The position numbers and the translations under genes are program-made. The notes under the pieces are model-generated. The model made no database searches and was not told where the DNA came from. It was given only the letters and a program-made list of their open reading frames with translations. This document shows, piece after piece, positions 35,647 to 44,428 of a DNA stretch of 64,000 bases (the stretch's first letter is position 1; each line of letters begins with the position of its first letter). The stretch comes from Paenibacillus sp. BIC5C1 (GTDB taxonomy: Bacteria > Bacillota > Bacilli > Paenibacillales > Paenibacillaceae): contig NZ_CP135922.1 in the NCBI RefSeq assembly GCF_032399705.1, positions 4,836,001-4,900,000 of the forward strand, in the 5' to 3' direction.

Positions 35647-36933
35647 ATGAAACAACAAACGGCCCAAACGAAAACGAAGAGAGGCACGCCGGATTTTCAA
35701 CTGCTAATCCTCACTTTATTGTTGGTGGGCTTCGGACTGGTGATGGTGTTCAGCTCCAGTTCCAGCATTGCAATTGCAAACAAAAGTTTTAACAATGATG
35801 CCCTGTTCTTCACGAAAAAACAACTTATGTGGGCGGTTATCGGTTTAGTGGGCATGTTTTTTGCCATGAATATCCGATTTAACAAATACAAGAAACTTTA
35901 TGCACCATTTTTCCTGTTCACCACGGTATTGCTCCTGATTGTTTTGGTTACAGGCAAGGTACTGAACGGCGCACGAAGCTGGATTCACATTTTTGGTTTC
36001 AGTATTCAGCCCGCCGAGTTTGCCAAAATCGCTATTATTCTGTACCTTGCGGCGCTAATCACCAAAAAAGGGGAACGATTCAGGGATCTTAGGACAGGAT
36101 ATATTCCCGTGCTGGTCATAGTCGGTTTCATTGCAGGACTGATTATGCTGCAACCGGATTTTGGTACCTGCTTCATTCTGGTTTCTACGTGCGGATTGGT
36201 CATTTATGCGGGTGGAGCAAGTATGAAACACATTATGGCTTCCATTTTGCTGGTAGTGTTGGGAGCAGCATTAGCACTTGGAGCGAATGCGTTGTTTTCT
36301 TCCATGTCTTCTTCCGATACTGCCAGTAGCACTACAGCTACGGAAGCTACACAGAACTACAAAATCGGGCGGATACAGGCGTTCCTTGATCCATTATCCG
36401 ATACGACAGGTGGAAGTCTTAACCTCTATCGCTCCCTTGTTGCAATTGGAGATGGAGGCATCACCGGCTCCGGAATCGGACAAGGTACGATGAAGCTGCA
36501 TTATTTGCCTAATGCCTATAATGACTTTATTTTCTCCGTAATTGGGGAAGAGCTTGGCTTTGTTGGAACAGCGCTGTTTCTGTTGGTCTACCTTTACTTC
36601 ATCTGGCGAGGAATTATTGTCTCCCTTCGCTGTCCCGATCCATTTGGGACGCTGGTTGGTATTGGTATTATGGGATTAATTGCAATTCAGGCCTTTATCA
36701 ACATTGGGGGCGTGACCCAGACCATTCCAGTGACAGGGGTTACTCTTCCATTTATCAGTTATGGCGGTACCTCACTCTTTGTGATGATGGTGGCCATGGG
36801 AATCCTGCTCAGCATCTCGCGTACCAATAATTTGGACGTCATCAAGGAAGAAAAAACAAAGTCGGTGACGGTTCAAACATCACGTACCTCTCCCGCACTT
36901 CGTTCACGTGAATCCATTCGTCGAATTCGCTAA
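35647..36933 (+). CDS. ftsW: Peptidoglycan glycosyltransferase FtsW (SEDS family)
   Basis: FtsW polymerises lipid II at the septum, together with a class B PBP. The 428-residue membrane protein has ten hydrophobic segments, and SEDS signatures: GARSWIHIFGFSIQPAEFAK, LQPDFGT, YNDFIFSVIGEELGFVG and the last loop with LPFISYGGTS. The loop between helices 7 and 8 contains KIGRIQAFLDPLSD. The start is an ATG preceded by a weak ribosome binding site, 13 bases after yugN. In Bacillus ftsW neighbours ylaN; here ylaN is 2 kb away on the other strand. Could instead be a SpoVE or RodA paralogue; FtsW is the best call. Confidence 0.92.
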   Translation: MKQQTAQTKTKRGTPDFQLLILTLLLVGFGLVMVFSSSSSIAIANKSFNNDALFFTKKQLMWAVIGLVGMFFAMNIRFNKYKKLYAPFFLFTTVLLLIVLVTGKVLNGARSWIHIFGFSIQPAEFAKIAIILYLAALITKKGERFRDLRTGYIPVLVIVGFIAGLIMLQPDFGTCFILVSTCGLVIYAGGASMKHIMASILLVVLGAALALGANALFSSMSSSDTASSTTATEATQNYKIGRIQAFLDPLSDTTGGSLNLYRSLVAIGDGGITGSGIGQGTMKLHYLPNAYNDFIFSVIGEELGFVGTALFLLVYLYFIWRGIIVSLRCPDPFGTLVGIGIMGLIAIQAFINIGGVTQTIPVTGVTLPFISYGGTSLFVMMVAMGILLSISRTNNLDVIKEEKTKSVTVQTSRTSPALRSRESIRRIR

Positions 36934-36985
36934 TGCGAAGCAAACGTGATACGAATGGTTTTGAAACAAAATGAATTGGAAACAG

Positions 36986-37023
36986 AAAAAGACTTGGCAT
37001 CGGATTTGATGCCAAGTCTTTTT
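36986..37023. terminator. Bidirectional terminator between ftsW and Asp23 genes
   Basis: AAAAAGACTTGGCATC pairs perfectly with GATGCCAAGTCTTTTT around GGATTT. It serves both converging genes. Confidence 0.92.
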
Positions 37024-37090
37024 GCTGTTGTCTATCTAGATGAAGAACCAGGTCAATTTACCGCTGTTCTTCCTCACGGATTGCTAAAGT

Positions 37091-37453
37091 TTACAGATCG
37101 TCGCCTCTGAAAGATACGCCTTCTACCTTTACATTGACTTCAACAACACGTAACCCGGTCATAGTCTCTACCGCTTCTCTTACATTCTGCTGAAGCATGC
37201 GGGAAACTTCGTGAATCGGTGTCTCGTACAGGACGATGATGCGCAGGTCAATGGCTGCTTCCAGCTGGCCGACCTCCACGCCTACGCCTTTCTGTACGTT
37301 TTTACCGCTCAAGCGCTTCGCCCAGCCCTCTGACAATCCTCCAGACATTGCGGCAATTCCGGGTGTCTCCATCGCAGCCATTCCGGCAATTTTCGCCACT
37401 ACGTCATCGGCAATCCGGATGTTTCCGCCCTCTAGTTGAAGTTGTTCTGCCAT
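37091..37453 (-). CDS. Asp23/Gls24 family envelope stress protein
   Basis: The 120-residue protein has the Asp23 pattern: GNIRIADDVVAKIAGMAAMETPGI, then GVGVEVGQLEAAIDLRIIVLY and VREAVETMTGLRVVEVNVKV. In Staphylococcus such proteins are membrane-associated envelope-stress factors; in Bacillus a related protein (YloU) neighbours yloV. It is alone on the minus strand. GGAGGATGTGGC precedes the ATG. Since fakA at the left edge has no Asp23 gene beside it, this copy may be the YloU equivalent that moved, or a YqhY-type paralogue. Confidence 0.9.
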   Translation of the reverse strand: MAEQLQLEGGNIRIADDVVAKIAGMAAMETPGIAAMSGGLSEGWAKRLSGKNVQKGVGVEVGQLEAAIDLRIIVLYETPIHEVSRMLQQNVREAVETMTGLRVVEVNVKVEGVSFRGDDL

Positions 37454-37637
37454 GCCACATCCTCCTTCACTTCGTTACTCGTATTTTAAATCCTTTCCAC
37501 CCCAAAAAGCAAATTAAACTCAAAAAGATGCGTTTACAACCTACCATGATTTGGTTATATTGAAATATGAAAATAATCTCATAAGTGTTTAGTACTATCG
37601 TTTAAAACAAAATAATAAAGTTACCGAGGTGTTTGTT

Positions 37638-38708
37638 GTGAGAAACCGAATTTCATCCATTTTGCTGATTGCCACCTTTGCACTCAGCGCCGTCGCCCAC
37701 TACTTGAAATGGGATTCGATTCTGCAATTCGTCATTTCAGCCATTTCGGTTATTTTTGTGGCCGGTTTTTTAGGCAAAGCCACCGAAAATGTAGCCCATT
37801 ATGCCGGACAACGCTTAGGTGGATTTTTAAATGCTACATTCGGCAATGCCGCCGAATTAATCATCGCCATTTTCCTCGTTAAAGAAGGATTGTTCGACAT
37901 GGTTAAGGCCAGTTTGACAGGCTCCATCATCGGTAACCTGCTGCTGGTGCTAGGTCTAAGTATCTTTGCCGGAGGACTCAAGTTCAAAATTCAGAATTAT
38001 AACGTATCCCTTGCCGGTCTAAACGGTTCCCTGATGATTGTAGCCATCATTGCCCTGTTTATTCCAGCCGTCTTTCTGAATACCCATTCCATCACACAGA
38101 AGGATACGAATACACTAAGCCTCATTGTTGCAGGTTTGCTGATCCTTGCCTACATAGCGTGGTTGGTGTTCTCCATGGTTACACACAAGAACTATCTCGC
38201 AGATGTCACGGTGGATGAAGATGAAGAATTACCGCATGAACATGCACCCGAGTGGTCCAAGAAAAAATCAATTCTCTATCTCGTTCTTGCGACAGTCATG
38301 GTTGCCTTCGTCAGTGAATGGCTGGTTGGCACCCTTGAGGTGTTTACTGAACAATTTGGACTCAGCGAACTGTTCGTTGGTGCGTTCCTCGTGGCCATTA
38401 TCGGTAACGCCGCAGAGCATAGTGCAGCCATCATGCTTGCCATGAAAAACAAAATTGGTGCCGCCGTAGAGATCGCCGTTGGCAGCAGTTTGCAAATTGC
38501 ACTCTTCGTTGCTCCTGTGCTCGTTTTTGTCAGTTACTTCACTGGCAGAACGATGGACATTGTGTTTACAACGATCGAGCTGGTCGCCATTGGCGTAGCC
38601 GTATTTATCGCCAAGTCCATCACCCAGGACGGTTCAACGAACTGGTACGAAGGTCTGCTCCTAATGGTTGTGTATGTTATTTTGGGTGTATCCTTCTTCC
38701 TTGTATAA
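37638..38708 (+). CDS. Calcium/proton exchanger (CaCA family)
   Basis: The 356-residue membrane protein has the two CaCA repeat motifs GNAAELIIAIFLVKEG (about residues 75-90) and GNAAEHSAAIMLAMKNK (about 252-268), and ten to eleven predicted helices. This is the CAX/YfkE type that expels Ca2+ in exchange for protons. I chose GTG 37638 because GAGG lies eight bases upstream; the open frame from GTG 37629 overlaps the ribosome binding site. It is monocistronic, with a terminator after it. Together with the P-type ATPase at 20.7 kb it gives the organism two Ca2+ exporters. Confidence 0.92.
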   Translation: MRNRISSILLIATFALSAVAHYLKWDSILQFVISAISVIFVAGFLGKATENVAHYAGQRLGGFLNATFGNAAELIIAIFLVKEGLFDMVKASLTGSIIGNLLLVLGLSIFAGGLKFKIQNYNVSLAGLNGSLMIVAIIALFIPAVFLNTHSITQKDTNTLSLIVAGLLILAYIAWLVFSMVTHKNYLADVTVDEDEELPHEHAPEWSKKKSILYLVLATVMVAFVSEWLVGTLEVFTEQFGLSELFVGAFLVAIIGNAAEHSAAIMLAMKNKIGAAVEIAVGSSLQIALFVAPVLVFVSYFTGRTMDIVFTTIELVAIGVAVFIAKSITQDGSTNWYEGLLLMVVYVILGVSFFLV

Positions 38709-38753
38709 CAGTACTCCCATCATCCTAATGGATAGACAAAAAAATTAGCGCGT

Positions 38754-38794
38754 AAAAAGGCAGCCTGGGAATCGCATTTCCAGACTGCTTTTTT
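38754..38794 (+). terminator. Terminator of the calcium/proton exchanger gene
   Basis: GGCAGCCTGGGAA pairs with TTTCCAGACTGC (mismatched) and is followed by TTTTTT. Confidence 0.8.
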
Positions 38795-38846
38795 CTTTTC
38801 TCCCTCTGCCTGAACCACATCAGACGAGCTGTTCGATCCAGGCGCA

Positions 38847-38874
38847 CAAAAAAAGCATGCAAACACCTGCATGC
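38847..38874 (-). terminator. ylaN terminator
   Basis: Minus-strand GCATGCA pairs with TGCATGC around GGTGTT, followed by TTTTTTT. Confidence 0.85.
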
Positions 38875-38902
38875 CTTCTATTCTGACCCACGCTATTGCA
38901 GG

Positions 38903-39196
38903 CTATTGCTCATTCTTCTTGTTCAAAGCTTCATATAGAATTGCCAGATTCCGCTCAAGCGCGCTTACCAGCTGCTTACCAGCACCTTCTGGAAGAAGCC
39001 CTGCACGAACAGCAAAATCGACTTCCTTGGAGAACCCATACATCTGTGTATCCAATACTTCCTCATAGAGAGGGCAGTAGCGGGTAGCCAGATTCTCCAT
39101 CTGTACTTCAATGAGCTTCTGTATTTTATCTGCATCTTCTTGAAGAAGACTGATCGCTTTCAAGTGCAACTGGTCCTGCAGATCAGATGAAGTCAT
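38903..39196 (-). CDS. ylaN: YlaN family iron-binding protein
   Basis: The 97-residue product matches YlaN: ADKIQKLIEVQMENLATRYC, PLYEEVLDTQMYGFSKEVDFAVR and a C-terminal helix. YlaN binds Fe(II) and Fur in Bacillus and is needed for growth under low iron. I chose ATG 39196 because GGGGGGA lies eight bases upstream; eight further codons are open upstream. It is monocistronic. In Bacillus it neighbours ftsW, which is 2 kb away here and separated by other genes. Confidence 0.92.
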   Translation of the reverse strand: MTSSDLQDQLHLKAISLLQEDADKIQKLIEVQMENLATRYCPLYEEVLDTQMYGFSKEVDFAVRAGLLPEGAGKQLVSALERNLAILYEALNKKNEQ

Positions 39197-39373
39197 GCAT
39201 TTTTCCCCCCTATGTCCCAAAAATCGCGTAAAGACGTTCTACCTCTAATATTAGACGAAATCAGGAGCTAATACAAGAACCTGACCAAAATAACCCTAGA
39301 TCATGGAGAGCTTTATTCCTGCCTAAACTCCCTATTTTCGGAGGTCTTGCCTTACACCTGAATGATCTCATGC

Positions 39374-39408
39374 AAAAAAAGCACCTCTGCCATAATAGGC
39401 AGAGATGC
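39374..39408 (-). terminator. Terminator of the HPr-like gene
   Basis: GCACCTCTGCC (39381-39391) pairs with GGCAGAGATGC (39398-39408) and is followed on the minus strand by seven T. Confidence 0.9.
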
Positions 39409-39420
39409 TTCTTAGTGCCA

Positions 39421-39666
39421 TTACTCGGATGCGATACTTACGTTCAGTCCATGTTTGGCAAACACTTCTGACATAGCTGCTTTGGCTTCAGCTGCATCCG
39501 GACCATGAACGTGCAGTTCATAGCTGTGCGTGCTAATCAGCGTGGTGAACAGTCCAAGAATACTTTTTACATCGATATACTTGTTTTCTGAATGAAGTAC
39601 GATTGAAGAAGTAAATTTGCTCGCTGTTTGAGCAATTTCAACTACCGCTGCGTTATTACTCGACAT
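39421..39666 (-). CDS. HPr-fold protein lacking the catalytic histidine (Crh-like)
   Basis: The 81-residue protein keeps the HPr core: QTASKFTSSIVLHSENKYID then VKSILGLFTTL, with a serine (about position 35) at the site of the regulatory HPr Ser46. The active-site loop, however, aligns as NNAAVVE where HPr has HARPATL, so His15 and Arg17 are absent, and the N-terminus is about eleven residues shorter. It cannot pass phosphate from EI to EII. Crh of Bacillus, a CcpA co-repressor, has the same type of change (Gln at 15). A CcpA co-effector role is inference. GGAGGG precedes the ATG. It is monocistronic. Confidence 0.8.
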   Translation of the reverse strand: MSSNNAAVVEIAQTASKFTSSIVLHSENKYIDVKSILGLFTTLISTHSYELHVHGPDAAEAKAAMSEVFAKHGLNVSIASE

Positions 39667-39762
39667 AGGAATCCCTCCGTCTTTTCACTTTTGGTATCAT
39701 CTATTAATTACCACTACATGATACCGTGAATCCGCTTTCCTAGCAACAGCAAAATACTGTTC

Positions 39763-40878
39763 CTACTTCAGACGATCCGGATTGAGGCATTCCAGCTCAG
39801 GAATAACGAAAATCCCGTCTTTACGGATCAATACATCATCAAAATAAATTTCGCCACCACCGTAGTCCGGACGCTGGATCAACACCAGATCCCAGTGAAT
39901 GGAGGAACGGTTTCCGTTATCTGTTTCTTCATATGCTTGGCCTGGCGTAAAGTGCAAGCTGCCTGCAATTTTCTCATCAAACAGAATGTCCTTCATTGGG
40001 TGCAGGATATGTGGATTAAATCCAATTGCGAATTCGCCAATATGACGAGCGCCATCATCTGAATTCAGAATTTCATTGATGCGGTCTGTATCGTTGCTTG
40101 TTGCTTCAACAATTTTACCGTCTTTGAACGTGAATTTAATATTTTCAAAAGTAATGCCATTATACAGCGTTGGCGCATTATAACTAATTGTTCCGTTTAC
40201 TGAATCCCGTACAGGGGCGCTGTACACTTCGCCATCCGGAATATTTTTTTGGCCAGAACATTTCTCTGCACCGATATCTTTAATGGAGAAGCTCAGGTCT
40301 GTTCCCGGTCCAGTGATACGCACTTTGTCCGTGCGTTTCATAAGATTAGCCAATGAATCCTGTGCTTTGTCCATTTTAGCGTAATCCAGGTTACATACGT
40401 CGAAGTAGAAATCTTCAAACGCTTCTGTGCTTGTATTCGCCAGCTGTGCCATACTTGCATTCGGGTAACGAAGAACAACCCATTTTGTATGTTTTACCCG
40501 TTGCTCGCTATGTACCGGATGGGAATAAAGTGAATTGTACATTTTCATTTTCTCTTCCGGTACATCGGACAGATCATTCACATTCTCTCCTGCACGGATA
40601 CCAATATAACAATCCATTTGCTTCATCCGGTTCAAATCGATCTCTGCCCAGGTTTTCATCATTTCTTCTGTCGCATTTTTGAGCATGGCACGCTGAACTG
40701 TTTTGTCCGTCAGCTGTACAAAGACGTTACCGCCTTTTTTGCCTACTTCTTCAATAATTGCATTAATCAGATCACGCTCTGTGCCGATCATCTCAACCAG
40801 CACATTCTCGCCGGGCTGTACATCTACAGAGTAGCCCACCAGATTGGCTGCGAGCTTCTGAATTCTTGGGTCCTTCAT
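39763..40878 (-). CDS. M29-family aminopeptidase
   Basis: The 371-residue product resembles the AmpS/AmpT group of metallo-aminopeptidases. Recognisable parts are LVGYSVDVQPGENVLVE at the N-terminus, a nucleus with EKCSGQKNIPDGEVYSAP, GARHIGEFAIGFNPHI, and the C-terminal IHWDLVLI segment, which together carry Glu, His, Tyr and Asp metal ligands. It releases N-terminal residues from peptides. ATG 40878 with AGGAGGAGTTTACACG upstream is preferred over the GTG-type extension to 40899. Isolated between two single-gene units; regulation is not visible. Confidence 0.9.
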   Translation of the reverse strand: MKDPRIQKLAANLVGYSVDVQPGENVLVEMIGTERDLINAIIEEVGKKGGNVFVQLTDKTVQRAMLKNATEEMMKTWAEIDLNRMKQMDCYIGIRAGENVNDLSDVPEEKMKMYNSLYSHPVHSEQRVKHTKWVVLRYPNASMAQLANTSTEAFEDFYFDVCNLDYAKMDKAQDSLANLMKRTDKVRITGPGTDLSFSIKDIGAEKCSGQKNIPDGEVYSAPVRDSVNGTISYNAPTLYNGITFENIKFTFKDGKIVEATSNDTDRINEILNSDDGARHIGEFAIGFNPHILHPMKDILFDEKIAGSLHFTPGQAYEETDNGNRSSIHWDLVLIQRPDYGGGEIYFDDVLIRKDGIFVIPELECLNPDRLK

Positions 40879-40987
40879 CGTGTAAACTCCTCCTGTCATC
40901 CGCCATTCCTGAATTGAACAACGGTAAATTACGATACTATTGTAGCACGCTACAACGATCCCGTCAGCAGGCAGTCCAGCAACTCAT

Positions 40988-41854
40988 CTACTCATAGGCC
41001 CTGAAGTTTACATCTGTTACAAGAGCTTCTTTATTCCTTTTGCTGTTCATGTCCTTATAGCTCACCTGACTTTCCGAGGAAAGTCGCAAGGGCAAGCTAG
41101 TTTTCCGATCTACGGTTAGATGATATACCGTCTGTACCTCGGCCTGTTTCATCATCTCTTGCATCGATGTTTCCCCTTGCTCCCACACTTTGTTCAGATC
41201 CTTTTCCAGCTTCTCCTGACTGCCTCCCTTAACCGCAGTAGCCTTGTGCATATACTCCGCCCGAATCGCATTCATCTCGTCATTAAGCTGCGCGAGTGCC
41301 CACGTTTTGGCGTCTTTCGGCGCGAGTTCAATTCGCAGTATTTTTGTTCGACGGCCTGAACCGTACTCTGACTTTATCGTCTTGTTCATACGATCGATAC
41401 TTTCCATTTGAGCGATAGGATTAAAACGGGACAGCGAACCACGCAGGGGCTCATGTTGGGCAGTTAAAGCCATCCATTGTCCTTGTTTCCGTTCAAAAGA
41501 TGCACTGAATCCACTCGGTTGCCCGTTATTGTTAACAGCGGCGGTATTTACCCCTTTTACTCCCGTTCCGGCAGCAGTCACAGCTCCAGGCAGCCTCGTT
41601 TGCAAGGTCAAACGGTCATGATTCTCCAGCTTGCCCTCAAATTTAAACTGATTTTCGAACAGCCCGCTGCTTTCTCGTCGTAACCCCGCTTCCCCATCAA
41701 AACTCAGCTTTTCTTTGCCTGCAATTCCTGATAAAGCCAGAGAAAATAATTCCTCGGGAGTTCGATCTCGCTCTAACAATCCACAACCAGGAGCACACAA
41801 TACAACAATGCTCAGAATCAACAATAATCCACGTATATATCGACGGTTCAACAT
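40988..41854 (-). CDS. Lipoprotein of unknown function, 288 residues
   Basis: The N-terminus is a signal peptide: two positive residues, a hydrophobic stretch LLLILSIVVLC and APGC, a plausible if not ideal lipobox with Cys at about 24. The remainder is a secreted domain with charged helices and the segment SFDGEAGLRRESSGLFENQF. No enzyme motif is seen, and I do not recognise the family. It lies downstream of the diguanylate cyclase but in its own unit (terminator at 41943-41988), and upstream of the aminopeptidase. It is probably a wall-associated lipoprotein. Confidence 0.8.
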   Translation of the reverse strand: MLNRRYIRGLLLILSIVVLCAPGCGLLERDRTPEELFSLALSGIAGKEKLSFDGEAGLRRESSGLFENQFKFEGKLENHDRLTLQTRLPGAVTAAGTGVKGVNTAAVNNNGQPSGFSASFERKQGQWMALTAQHEPLRGSLSRFNPIAQMESIDRMNKTIKSEYGSGRRTKILRIELAPKDAKTWALAQLNDEMNAIRAEYMHKATAVKGGSQEKLEKDLNKVWEQGETSMQEMMKQAEVQTVYHLTVDRKTSLPLRLSSESQVSYKDMNSKRNKEALVTDVNFRAYE

Positions 41855-41942
41855 GTTCTATTCCACCTTTCCATCAAACTTTCTCCATAGCCTGCCCCTC
41901 CCTTATTTGCTTATACTTCCTTCCTTTGGCATATCCCCTTCT

Positions 41943-41988
41943 AAAAAATAAAGAGAGGACGACTCCGCAATCGGAATAGTCCTCTCTT
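41943..41988 (-). terminator. Terminator of the diguanylate cyclase gene
   Basis: AAGAGAGGAC-type stem pairs with GTCCTCTCTT across a CAAT loop region, with TTTATTTTTT on the minus strand. It begins at the stop codon of the gene. Confidence 0.85.
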
Positions 41989-43966
41989 AACGTGTAACTT
42001 CCTGTTCTTCCATGACGATCCGATTTCGACCACCATGCTTCGCATCGTACAAGGCCATATCAGCTCGGTAAAATAACGATTCCACACTAACCTTCTCATC
42101 CATCCAGTTCCATTCGGCAATACCGCTGGAAACGGTCACGGGAGGCCTTGTCTCCTCAGCAACCCTGGTACGAATGATTTCCGCATATTCCAGTGCCTGA
42201 CGAGCACCGATCTGAGGCATATAAATAGCCAGTTCTTCTCCACCCCATCTGGCACAGATATCCTCAGGGCGCACGGAACTCGTCACAATATCGCTCACCT
42301 GTTTTAATACCTGATCACCTGTTTGGTGCCCAAACGTATCATTCACCTGTTTAAACTGGTCGATATCCACGACAACCAGTGAACCACAGAATTCATGAGC
42401 CTGACGTTCATGGATCACACTATCCAGATAATGCCTCACAAAAAGCCCTGTTAGCATATCCAGGTTAGCCAAACGTCGTACCTCGGCGTGAAGTGTTGCA
42501 TTGGAGAGAGCAAGTCCAATATGAATGGACAGCATCTGCAGCAGGCGGTAATTATCGTACGAAAAATACTGCTTTTTCGGATGTCCCAGCAAAATGGCAC
42601 CTTTCACTTCACCATTCACCCGAACGGGTGAGGCAATCAATGACATAGAGCCAGTAAGATCCATGAAGACCGATGACACTCTATCGTATTTCGCATAATT
42701 GGATAGAATGAGCGGTTCTTCGGTTTGATACAGTAGCCCTGCGATACCATAATCCGTTGGAAACGATTTGCGACATAATTCATTCACATTAGATGACATC
42801 ACTTCAAAATGATCCGTACTGTCATTTAGTTGAAGAATACAGCATGATTCAGCCTGAAAAATGTCCTTCAATTCCTGCTCGGAGAATTGATAAATCTCCA
42901 TTAGCTGCAAGCTCTTGTTCAAACGTTGTGTCAGATCGTTGATTAGACGAAGTTCCTGGATCAACATATTCGATTGTTCGTGCAACTTGGCATTTTCAAA
43001 AGCAGTTCCTGCTGTATCCGCCATCATCGTTATGAGCTGCAGATCGGAATCTTCCATTAGCTCCTCATTCATCTCAATATGAAATACACCATAGATCCCT
43101 TGTTTGCCTTTTAGAGGAAGGCCAACCTCCAGAATGCGGCGTTCACCTTCATCTGATCGAACAACAATAAGTTTGCCTTCCATAAACGATTGTACACAGA
43201 TGTCTTCTCCACGTTCATGAACAAGCAACGGTTTGATACGTGGGTTGAGGCTGCTCTGATCCTGAGACATATACAATGTCATGTGGGTCGTTGGATATAA
43301 GTAGTCAATACTGTCAAACACTTCATCCAATATCGCGTCCACATCCATCTTGTCATGCATCCGTTGAACGATTTGGAACAGAATCGACCTTCGATGCTCT
43401 TCACGGGCAGTTTGTTCATGAGCTTGTAGTAGATCCGTCATAAATATGTATTCAAATCTTCGGTAAAAGCAGGTACGATAATGCAATGCCTCCGATCGAA
43501 CAACAGCTTCAGACGTGTCATCCCGATTTTGCTCGTAGGTTACAGCAGTGAAGACAGCAAACATATCCCTGTTTGTTCTGGAAAATAGAGGTTCAGCCAT
43601 TAGATGATACTCTCCATTTTCAGTGGTTCCCCGTAACGACTGGGCCTGTCCCGATTCAAGACATTGCATCACAGTCGAATGTACATCGAGTAATGGAGCC
43701 CCTTCAATCCCTTGCCCCATACAGATCCCTTCTGTATTCCATACGTTGTATATTATTGACGATCTGTCTGAGTGTGGTCGCCGTTGGATATGCCAGTCGG
43801 TGTATGCTTGCTGCAGAAGGGTCCCCAAATATGAAAAATCAAAAGGTGTGATGTCCATTTTTTGCATCCAGAATACATGCGCTTCGTGAGGAGCGACAGA
43901 AGATGCGGAATCGCCCGAACTTCGCGAATTCAAGCTGGCTGGTTTACTTCTTAGATGTTCTAACAT
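41987..43966 (-). CDS. GAF-GGDEF diguanylate cyclase
   Basis: The 659-residue soluble protein ends in a GGDEF domain (about 495-655): FVRHYLDSV, VVVDIDQFKQVNDTFGHQ, and RWGGEELAIYMP as the active-site GGEEL. RPED five residues before GGEEL is the inhibitory RxxD site, so product inhibition is expected. Upstream are one or two GAF-type domains (about 195-330 and 345-480), and an N-terminal part of unknown fold; there are no transmembrane segments. It would make c-di-GMP in response to an unknown ligand. ATG 43966 follows AAGGAG by nine bases. Its leader contains two hairpins. Confidence 0.93.
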   Translation of the reverse strand: MLEHLRSKPASLNSRSSGDSASSVAPHEAHVFWMQKMDITPFDFSYLGTLLQQAYTDWHIQRRPHSDRSSIIYNVWNTEGICMGQGIEGAPLLDVHSTVMQCLESGQAQSLRGTTENGEYHLMAEPLFSRTNRDMFAVFTAVTYEQNRDDTSEAVVRSEALHYRTCFYRRFEYIFMTDLLQAHEQTAREEHRRSILFQIVQRMHDKMDVDAILDEVFDSIDYLYPTTHMTLYMSQDQSSLNPRIKPLLVHERGEDICVQSFMEGKLIVVRSDEGERRILEVGLPLKGKQGIYGVFHIEMNEELMEDSDLQLITMMADTAGTAFENAKLHEQSNMLIQELRLINDLTQRLNKSLQLMEIYQFSEQELKDIFQAESCCILQLNDSTDHFEVMSSNVNELCRKSFPTDYGIAGLLYQTEEPLILSNYAKYDRVSSVFMDLTGSMSLIASPVRVNGEVKGAILLGHPKKQYFSYDNYRLLQMLSIHIGLALSNATLHAEVRRLANLDMLTGLFVRHYLDSVIHERQAHEFCGSLVVVDIDQFKQVNDTFGHQTGDQVLKQVSDIVTSSVRPEDICARWGGEELAIYMPQIGARQALEYAEIIRTRVAEETRPPVTVSSGIAEWNWMDEKVSVESLFYRADMALYDAKHGGRNRIVMEEQEVTR

Positions 43967-44060
43967 GTCAGGCGCTCCTTTGCACCGTTTTTGCATCCTC
44001 TCGGATGCATTAATCTGCAGACGTTATCGCAAACCTGCAAATCTATGCGATAACCTTAAT
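43967..44060 (-). promoter_or_regulatory. Hairpins in the 5' leader of the diguanylate cyclase gene
   Basis: Just upstream of the ribosome binding site is TGCATCC/GGATGCA around GAGA, and further out GTTATCGCA (44023-44031) with TGCGATAAC (44046-44054). Neither resembles the c-di-GMP riboswitches I know. The rest of the gap up to about 44200 has A/T-rich sequence and no gene. Confidence 0.4.
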
Positions 44061-44204
44061 GTACAAGATCATTTAAAGTTAAGATACAATCTATTTTACT
44101 CTCTTTAAAGCTTTTTTGCATCCATATTTCAGAAAATTGTCCCATTATTTTGGGCCTAAGGACCTATCGACAAATTTAGACGTTTTTTTGCTTTTATCAC
44201 ACGC

Positions 44205-44233
44205 TTGACTTTGGTTCTAGTAAACTGTAAAAT
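44205..44233 (+). promoter_or_regulatory. Sigma-A promoter for rpsD
   Basis: TTGACT (44205-44210) and TAAAAT (44228-44233) with a 17-base spacer. It is the best-looking promoter in the window. Confidence 0.75.
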
Positions 44234-44236
44234 AAA

Positions 44237-44428
44237 TTGTTGATGAAGACTACTAATGGGTCTTTAAATTTGGGCATTACCGGTTGTGTCACCCTCATTC
44301 TTTTTGTTGCTTTCAGGACAGCGGCTGAACTTTTCTGATCGTCTTATGTGTGGCCTAGCCCGCATCAACAAATTGGAGCGCAAACAGAGCCCTATATGAA
44401 CTTTAACTAAAAAGGAGCTACTTTAAAC
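44237..44428 (+). promoter_or_regulatory. S4-type autoregulatory leader of rpsD
   Basis: TTGTTGATG (44237-44245) pairs perfectly with CATCAACAA (44363-44371), closing a loop of about 117 bases that begins just after the promoter. The Bacillus rpsD leader is bound by S4 and represses its own translation; this leader has the right place and length. The rest of the fold was not checked. Confidence 0.6.
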
